A stretch of 34,552 bases of DNA. It comes from an uncultured Oscillospiraceae bacterium. GTDB lineage: Bacteria; Bacillota; Clostridia; Oscillospirales; Oscillospiraceae. The DNA lies in the NCBI GenBank assembly GCA_900752285.1, contig CAADUW010000038.1, positions 1 to 34,552 of the forward strand, given 5' to 3'. Positions 30,233-34,552 of the stretch are shown piece after piece. Within the stretch, counting starts at the first letter, position 1. Every line of letters starts with the position of its first letter. The translations under genes and the position numbers were made by a program. The notes beneath the pieces were generated by a model, which saw only the letters and a list, made by a program, of their open reading frames with translations, was not told the DNA's origin and searched no databases.

Positions 30233-30284
30233 ATTCCAGTTTGTCGAGGAGAGAAGCAAACGGAAAATCCCTTTAGGAACGAAA

Positions 30285-30326
30285 GGGCGCACTTCTATAC
30301 TCTCCTATTGAGAGTAGTGTGCGTCC
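30285..30326. repeat. Two-part hairpin, possible mobile-element relic
   Basis: Inner stem TACTCTC/GAGAGTA (30298-30304/30310-30316) with a 5-base loop, then an internal bulge and an outer stem GGGCGCAC/GTGCGTCC (30285-30292/30319-30326, one mismatch). It could be an origin-of-transfer-like or end hairpin of a mobilizable element; that is a guess from context. Confidence 0.4.
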
Positions 30327-30481
30327 TGCGGAGCTTCATTCTCCGTCAGCAGGCGAAAACTGCTTGACCCCGAATGTTGTGTCACTTCGTTCAGTCAAGG
30401 TGGCTGCCCCCCTTTTTTGCGCCGCTAAAGCGGCTATCCCCTGTGGACTTGCCGTCAGCAAGTTTGAAGATTAGACATAAA

Positions 30482-30515
30482 CAATCCTCCGTATGATCTA
30501 AACCATACGGAGGAT
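30482..30515 (+). terminator. Strong stem-loop AATCCTCCGTATG
   Basis: Perfect 13-bp stem (30482-30494 with 30503-30515), 8-base loop, extended by AAACAAT / ATTGTTT across a one-base bulge. Likely a terminator for the acetyltransferase transcript or from an element end. Confidence 0.65.
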
Positions 30516-30562
30516 TCATTGTTTTACGACCACCCGGCTATACCGTAGTGTGAACATTTTAT

Positions 30563-30599
30563 AAAAGGTGTCCCCCGCCCTTGACGGGGGACGCCTTTT
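30563..30599 (+). terminator. Rho-independent terminator upstream of marR
   Basis: GTCCCCCG pairs with CGGGGGAC, flanked by AAAAGG and CCTTTT, with TTTTG after. It ends about 58 bases before the marR start, so it insulates or attenuates the marR-tauE-ftsH operon. Confidence 0.75.
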
Positions 30600-30611
30600 G
30601 TGCTAATATAC

Positions 30612-30637
30612 TTCAAAAATGAACTGTTCAAATTTGA
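30612..30637. promoter_or_regulatory. Two small palindromes before marR, candidate MarR operator
   Basis: TTCA-AAAA-TGAA (30612-30623) and TCAAATTTGA (30628-30637) lie side by side in the 40 bases before the marR ribosome site GAAAGGAG. MarR proteins commonly bind such sites near their own promoter. Confidence 0.4.
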
Positions 30638-30656
30638 GCAGAAAGGAGCGGATCTC

Positions 30657-31097
30657 TTGCATCTGGATATTGAAATTCCCCGAAAGATCGATCAGGCATA
30701 CGCAGCAGCCTGCAAGCCCCTGTGCCGGGAGCTGGAGCTGCCCCAGACCGCCTTTGACATTCTGATGTTTCTCGGCAACAACCCGGCCTACCGAACTGCC
30801 AGCGAAATTTCCGAGCTGCGGCACATCAAGCCCAATCTGGTTTCCGTCAATGTAGAGCGGCTGGTACGGGAGGGGTACCTGATCCGGCAGCCGGTTCAGG
30901 GTGACCGCCGGAAAACGGAGTTGCTCTGCACCCGGAAGGCGCTGCCCGTCATTGCGCGGGGGCAGGCACTGCAAAACGAATTTTTGAATCGGCTGTTCGC
31001 CGGAACCGACGCAGCAACCCGCAAAGCCTTTATTCTTGCCATGCAGAGGCTGGAAGAAAATTTGAATCAAATTCTGGAGGAAGAACACACCTTATGA
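30657..31097 (+). CDS. MarR-family transcriptional regulator
   Basis: A 146-residue winged-helix regulator: LPQTAFDILMFLGNNPAYRTASEISELRHIKPNLVSVNVERLVREGYL is the helix-turn-helix core (about 28-75) and GDRRKTELLCT is the wing with the conserved D-x-R motif. The terminal helices form the dimer. The start is a TTG at 30657 with GAAAGGAG 8 bases upstream. The stop overlaps the tauE start (ATGA), so it is coupled to the transporter it probably controls. Two small palindromes just upstream fit autoregulation. The ligand is unknown; a sulfonate, sulfite-like or organic-acid compound would fit the TauE partner. Confidence 0.9.
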   Translation: MHLDIEIPRKIDQAYAAACKPLCRELELPQTAFDILMFLGNNPAYRTASEISELRHIKPNLVSVNVERLVREGYLIRQPVQGDRRKTELLCTRKALPVIARGQALQNEFLNRLFAGTDAATRKAFILAMQRLEENLNQILEEEHTL

Positions 31098-31873
31098 AAA
31101 TTCTGACGATCATCCTTGTAACCTTCTTTGCCGGTATGGGCGCCGGACTTGGCACCGGCTTTGCCGGAATGAGCGCCGCCGCAGTCATCAGCCCCATGCT
31201 GATCACCTTCCTGGGCATCGATCCCTATATGGCGGTAGGCATTGCCCTGTCCTCCGATGTGCTGGCCAGTGCGGTTTCCGCCTATACCTATCACAAAAGC
31301 GGCAATCTGGACATCAAAAACGGTCTGATCATGATGGCGAGCGTACTGGTCTGCACGGTCATCGGAAGCTATCTGGCAAGCCTTCTGTCCTCGTCTGCCA
31401 TGGGCAGCTTCTCCGTTTTCATGACCTTCCTGCTGGGCATCAAGTTCATTGTCCGTCCCGTCATGACCACAAAGGAAGCCATGCTGGGAGTCTCCGCCAA
31501 AAAGCGGGCGATCCAGTCGGTGGTCTGCGGCGTTATCATCGGTCTCATCTGCGGCTTTGTTGGCGCGGGCGGCGGCATGATGATGCTGCTGATCCTGACG
31601 AGCGTTCTGGGCTATGAGCTGAAAACCGCCGTTGGAACCAGCGTGTTCATCATGACCTTTACCGCCCTGACCGGCGCGGTTTCCCACTTTGCCATCAGCG
31701 GAATGCCGGATCTCCTTGTCTGGGCGCTGTGCGTGGTCTTTACCCTCGTGTGGGCACGTATCGCGGCGGTCTTTGCCAACCGTGCCCAGCCCAAAACCCT
31801 GAACCGTGCTACGGGCATTGTGCTGGTGGTACTGGGTATCGTGATCATGGGCTTCAACCAGCTCACGAAATAA
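31094..31873 (+). CDS. TauE/SafE-family membrane transporter
   Basis: A 259-residue membrane protein with about eight helices of the TauE/SafE (sulfite/sulfoacetate exporter) family. Typical blocks: the glycine-rich GAGLGTGFAGMSAAAVISPML near the N-terminus, FLGIDPYMAVGIALSSDVLAS, and the second repeat GLICGFVGAGGGMMMLLILTSVLGYELKTAVGTSVFIMTF. The two halves are related, as is usual. Translationally coupled to marR and followed 27 bases later by ftsH. It likely exports or imports a sulfur-containing or other organic anion; the substrate cannot be set. Confidence 0.9.
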   Translation: MKILTIILVTFFAGMGAGLGTGFAGMSAAAVISPMLITFLGIDPYMAVGIALSSDVLASAVSAYTYHKSGNLDIKNGLIMMASVLVCTVIGSYLASLLSSSAMGSFSVFMTFLLGIKFIVRPVMTTKEAMLGVSAKKRAIQSVVCGVIIGLICGFVGAGGGMMMLLILTSVLGYELKTAVGTSVFIMTFTALTGAVSHFAISGMPDLLVWALCVVFTLVWARIAAVFANRAQPKTLNRATGIVLVVLGIVIMGFNQLTK

Positions 31874-31900
31874 CAGATACAGATTCAGAAAGGAGTTATC

Positions 31901-33727
31901 ATGAAAGAAGTCAAGTCACCCAAAAAACCGTTGATCTTCTATTACGGCATCGTGCTGCTGATCGTCCTGCTGTTCAACATGCTGGTCGTCCCGCTGCTGA
32001 GCCAGCCCCAGGTAAACGAGGTGGGCTACGGCACCTTCATGGACATGATCGACGAAAAGGACATCGGTGCGGTAGAGATTGAGGACACCCGGATTGTGTT
32101 CACCAACAAGGATAAAACCGTGTTTTACGAAACCGCCCCCGTGTCGGACCCCACCCTTGCGGAGCGGCTCCACGCAGCGGGCGCGGACTTTACCCAGGTC
32201 GTGGACGAGCCCACCTCCCCCATTCTGAATTTCCTGCTGACCTTCGTGCTCCCCATTGCGATTTTCGTGGGACTGGGGCAGTACATGAACAAAAAGCTCA
32301 TGGAGCAGATGGGCGGCAAGAATTCCATGGCCTTCGGCATGGGCAAGAGCAGCGCCAAGGTTTATGTCCAGTCCACAAAGGGGATCAAGTTCTCCGATGT
32401 GGCCGGTGAGGACGAGGCCAAGGAAAGCCTTGCCGAAGTGGTGGACTACCTGCACAATCCCCAGAAGTACACGGAGGTCGGCGCCTCCATGCCCAAGGGC
32501 ATTCTGCTGGTGGGCCCTCCGGGAACCGGCAAAACCATGCTGGCAAAGGCCGTCGCCGGTGAGGCAAACGTCCCCTTCTTCTCCATCTCCGGTTCGGAAT
32601 TCGTGGAGATGTTTGTGGGCATGGGTGCCTCCAAGGTGCGGGATCTGTTCAGTCAGGCAAAGGAAAAGGCTCCCTGCATCGTGTTTATCGATGAGATCGA
32701 CGCCATCGGTCAGAAGCGGAACACCGGCGGCATGGGCGGCAATGACGAGCGGGAGCAGACCCTGAATCAGCTTCTGACGGAAATGGACGGCTTTGAAGGG
32801 AACAACGGCGTCATGATTCTCGCCGCCACCAACCGTCCCGAGTCTCTGGATCCCGCCCTGACCCGTCCCGGGCGCTTTGACCGGCGGGTTCCCGTGGAAC
32901 TGCCGGATCTTGCGGGCAGAGAGGCCATTCTGAAGGTACATGCCCGGAAAATCAGGGCTGCCGAAGATGTGAACTTCCACACCATTGCCCGGATGGCATC
33001 CGGTGCATCCGGTGCGGAGCTTGCCAACATCATCAACGAAGCCGCGCTGCGTGCCGTGCGTGACGGCAGAACCGTCGTTACGGAAGCCGATCTGGAGGAA
33101 AGCATTGAGGTCGTGATTGCCGGATACCAGAAGAAAAATGCCGTTCTGTCCGATCAGGAGCGGTGGGTAGTTGCCTACCACGAGATTGGCCACGCGCTGG
33201 TGGCAGCCAGACAGACCGGTTCTGCCCCTGTGCAGAAGATCACCATTATTCCCCGCACCTCCGGCGCATTGGGCTATACCATGCAGGTGGACACCGGGGA
33301 CAGGTATCTGCTGACCAAAGAGGAGCTGGAAAACAAGATCGCCACCTTCACCGGCGGACGTGCCGCGGAGGAGGTCGTCTTTGGGCAGATCACCACCGGT
33401 GCCTCCAACGATATTGAACAGGCTACCAAAATTGCCCGCGCCATGATCACCCAATACGGTATGAGCGAGGACTTTGACATGGTGGCGCTGGAAACCGTCA
33501 GCAATCAGTATCTGGGCGGCGACGCTTCTCTCGCCTGCTCCCCGGACACCCAGAAGGAGATTGACCGCAAGGTCGTAGCCCTTGTGAAGCAGCAGCACGA
33601 GAAGGCGAAAAAGCTCCTGGAGGACAACCGGCAGAAGCTGGACGGGCTGGCAAAGTACCTCTATGAAAAGGAAACCATCACCGGCGAGGAATTCATGCAG
33701 ATTCTGAACGGAGGCGAAAAGCAATGA
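31901..33727 (+). CDS. ftsH: ATP-dependent membrane metalloprotease FtsH
   Basis: A 608-residue AAA+ protease in the membrane. Two helices (about 11-33 and 108-126) flank the extracellular part. Walker A GPPGTGKT (205-212), Walker [11 protein letters not shown] (261-270), second region of homology with the arginine fingers [20 protein letters not shown] (310-329), and the zinc motif HEIGH (427-431) with a later [10 protein letters not shown] (third ligand Asp). HEIGH replaces the commoner HEAGH but still fits HExxH. The start has GAAAGGAG. The usual neighbours tilS and hpt are absent; instead it follows marR-tauE, so it may be a second, conditional paralogue. It degrades misfolded membrane and short-lived regulatory proteins. 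Confidence 0.96.
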   Translation: MKEVKSPKKPLIFYYGIVLLIVLLFNMLVVPLLSQPQVNEVGYGTFMDMIDEKDIGAVEIEDTRIVFTNKDKTVFYETAPVSDPTLAERLHAAGADFTQVVDEPTSPILNFLLTFVLPIAIFVGLGQYMNKKLMEQMGGKNSMAFGMGKSSAKVYVQSTKGIKFSDVAGEDEAKESLAEVVDYLHNPQKYTEVGASMPKGILLVGPPGTGKTMLAKAVAGEANVPFFSISGSEFVEMFVGMGASKVRDLFSQAKEKAPCIVFIDEIDAIGQKRNTGGMGGNDEREQTLNQLLTEMDGFEGNNGVMILAATNRPESLDPALTRPGRFDRRVPVELPDLAGREAILKVHARKIRAAEDVNFHTIARMASGASGAELANIINEAALRAVRDGRTVVTEADLEESIEVVIAGYQKKNAVLSDQERWVVAYHEIGHALVAARQTGSAPVQKITIIPRTSGALGYTMQVDTGDRYLLTKEELENKIATFTGGRAAEEVVFGQITTGASNDIEQATKIARAMITQYGMSEDFDMVALETVSNQYLGGDASLACSPDTQKEIDRKVVALVKQQHEKAKKLLEDNRQKLDGLAKYLYEKETITGEEFMQILNGGEKQ

Positions 33728-34266
33728 AAAGACGTTCGGAATTTGGCTGGCTGGAGCTGATCATCGGCATTGTTTTTGTCGCGCTGGGCATTCTGACGCT
33801 GGCAAGACCGGACTGGTCCCTGTCCGGTATGGTCTGCGCCTACGGTGTTGCCGCGGTGGTCATGGGTATTGTGGATATTCTTCTGTTCATCCGGGTGGAG
33901 CACTTTACGGGCTTCGGCCCCGTTCTGTCCCTGATTGCCGGGATCCTCAGTGTTATGTCCGGTATCATGCTGATTGTGTATCCGGGTGCCGGCATCATGG
34001 TGCTTACCGTTCTGTTCCCCATCTGGTTCCTTGCCCACTGCATCTCCCGGATCGGGCACCTGAACCGAATCCGGTTCGTGGCAGGAGACGGGATCTTCTG
34101 GTTTACCCTGATCGTGAACATCATCGGACTGATCCTCGGCTGCATGATGCTGTTCAGCCCCCTGCTCACCCTGTCCGCCATTACCACCTGCGCAGGCGTT
34201 TATCTGATCCTGCTGGGCGTTGACGCCATCGTCCTCGCCTTCAGCCGGGTTGGAAGAAAATTCTGA
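33724..34266 (+). CDS. DUF308 (HdeD-like) membrane protein
   Basis: A 180-residue membrane protein with about six short helices, as in the DUF308/HdeD family: WLELIIGIVFVALGILTLARPDWSL, VMGIVDILLFIR, VLSLIAGILSVMSGIMLIVYPGAG, and TLIVNIIGLILGCMMLFSPL. It starts at an ATG that overlaps the ftsH stop (ATGA), so it is translationally coupled to the protease. Members are linked to stress and acid responses but the mechanism is unknown. It may be a partner or substrate adaptor of FtsH; that is inference. Confidence 0.87.
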   Translation: MKRRSEFGWLELIIGIVFVALGILTLARPDWSLSGMVCAYGVAAVVMGIVDILLFIRVEHFTGFGPVLSLIAGILSVMSGIMLIVYPGAGIMVLTVLFPIWFLAHCISRIGHLNRIRFVAGDGIFWFTLIVNIIGLILGCMMLFSPLLTLSAITTCAGVYLILLGVDAIVLAFSRVGRKF

Positions 34267-34284
34267 AAATTCATCCCCGCATAA

Positions 34285-34322
34285 AATTACCGAGCCGGTT
34301 CTCAGAAACCGGCTCGGTAATT
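34285..34322 (+). terminator. Stem-loop closing the marR-tauE-ftsH-DUF308 operon
   Basis: A perfect 16-bp stem (34285-34300 with 34307-34322, arm AATTACCGAGCCGGTT), 6-base loop, 19 bases after the DUF308 stop. The following T content is modest. Confidence 0.8.
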
Positions 34323-34388
34323 GAGACTTTCAAAAAACTGTGTCATTGCGAGGCTGTGCCCAATGACATGGTTTTTCGACAGTCTCAA
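34321..34388. repeat. MITE-like long inverted repeat
   Basis: 28-base arms (34321-34348 and 34361-34388, four mismatches) around the loop CGAGGCTGTGCC. No ORF. Arms begin TTGAGACT and end GTCATTG. Directly abuts the terminator, and a second repeat type follows at about 34446. Confidence 0.7.
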
Positions 34389-34445
34389 AGGCGGCTATTG
34401 GCCGCCCCGGCAACGTTCATCGGGACATTTCCAAACAGGCGAATG

Positions 34446-34490
34446 CTTTAGGTAGCACCGCGCAATTCGGCAAGAAGTCTCAGACAGGAT
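34446..34490 (+). repeat. Partial copy of the GCAGCACCGCGCAATT repeat
   Basis: CTTTAGGTAGCACCGCGCAA and following AAGAAGTCTC resemble the arm and adjacent loop of the 29257-29329 element read from its right end. The other arm is degenerate, or lies past the window. Confidence 0.6.
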
Positions 34491-34552
34491 TTTTGCCCCA
34501 ATTCAAAGTTTGGAAAACGAAGGAATACTGTATGTATTTCTGGTTTTTCAAA

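Larger units (their letters stand above)
30233..30656. other. Hairpin-dense region between the acquired GNAT gene and marR
   Basis: A 424-base gap with no gene. It contains at least five stems: 30285-30326, GCCGCT-AA-AGCGGC (30421-30434), ACTTGC-CGTCA-GCAAGT (30447-30463), 30482-30515 and 30563-30599, and then two small palindromes before marR. The density is unlike the rest of the window and suggests the edge of a former mobile element. Confidence 0.6.

Noticed and set aside
31916..33724. A 602-codon open frame antisense to ftsH
   Set aside because: It mirrors the ftsH coding frame, has no domain character, and ftsH is complete with all catalytic motifs.
31901..33727. HEIGH instead of HEAGH as a possible inactive FtsH
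   Set aside because: Both fit HExxH; the metal ligands and the catalytic Glu are present, so activity is expected.
1..34552. tRNA, rRNA genes or a CRISPR array
   Set aside because: No cloverleaf with a TTCRA loop, no rRNA core motifs and no regularly spaced identical repeats were seen by eye on either strand.

Overview
The window looks like chromosomal DNA of a Gram-positive gut anaerobe of the class Clostridia, most likely Oscillospiraceae-like. This is inferred from moderately high GC, AGGAGG-type ribosome sites, sigma-A promoters of the TTGNNN-17-TATAAT kind, a PdaA-like (spore cortex) deacetylase, lipobox lipoproteins, a clostridial FeoB-associated Cys-rich protein and a TnpV remnant. 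No rRNA, tRNA, CRISPR array or intact transposase was found.

Layout. (1) sfsA (minus). (2) Positions 1066-7739, plus: a complete-looking yhf-type operon in the order yhfZ-yhfX-yhfW-yhfY-yhfU-yhfS-yhfT, without the php phosphotriesterase-homology gene of the Escherichia coli operon. It encodes a regulator, two different PLP-fold enzymes, a phosphopentomutase-like enzyme, a PRD protein, a small DUF2620 protein and a membrane transporter, so it reads as an uncharacterised uptake and catabolic pathway. Two matching 14-bp palindromes, one at the yhfZ promoter and one in front of yhfX, are a candidate YhfZ operator. (3) 7874-13856, minus: an oppABCDF peptide transporter with a perfect consensus promoter. 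(4) 14418-18871, minus: a four-gene cell-envelope operon (GT2-GtrA fusion, phosphodiester glycosidase-like protein, anchored protein of unknown function, PAP2 lipid phosphatase). (5) 19224-22263, plus: a YdcF-like protein, an M42 aminopeptidase and a polysaccharide deacetylase. (6) 22309-24743, minus: a polar amino-acid ABC transporter ending in a TrpR-like yerC gene. (7) 25056-29037, minus: a GNAT protein, a HAD phosphatase and the iron system feoA-feoB-small Cys-rich protein. (8) 29038-30656: a mosaic of dispersed repeats, a TnpV remnant, an AT-rich foreign-looking acetyltransferase and clustered hairpins. (9) 30657-34266, plus: marR-tauE-ftsH-DUF308, followed by a terminator and more MITE-like repeats.

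The strongest candidate for an undescribed system is the yhf operon with its paired palindromes. Next come the GT2-GtrA/NAGPA-like/PAP2 envelope operon, the possible alternative-pairing leader before yhfT, and the symmetric promoter-operator of the yerC-linked amino-acid transporter.
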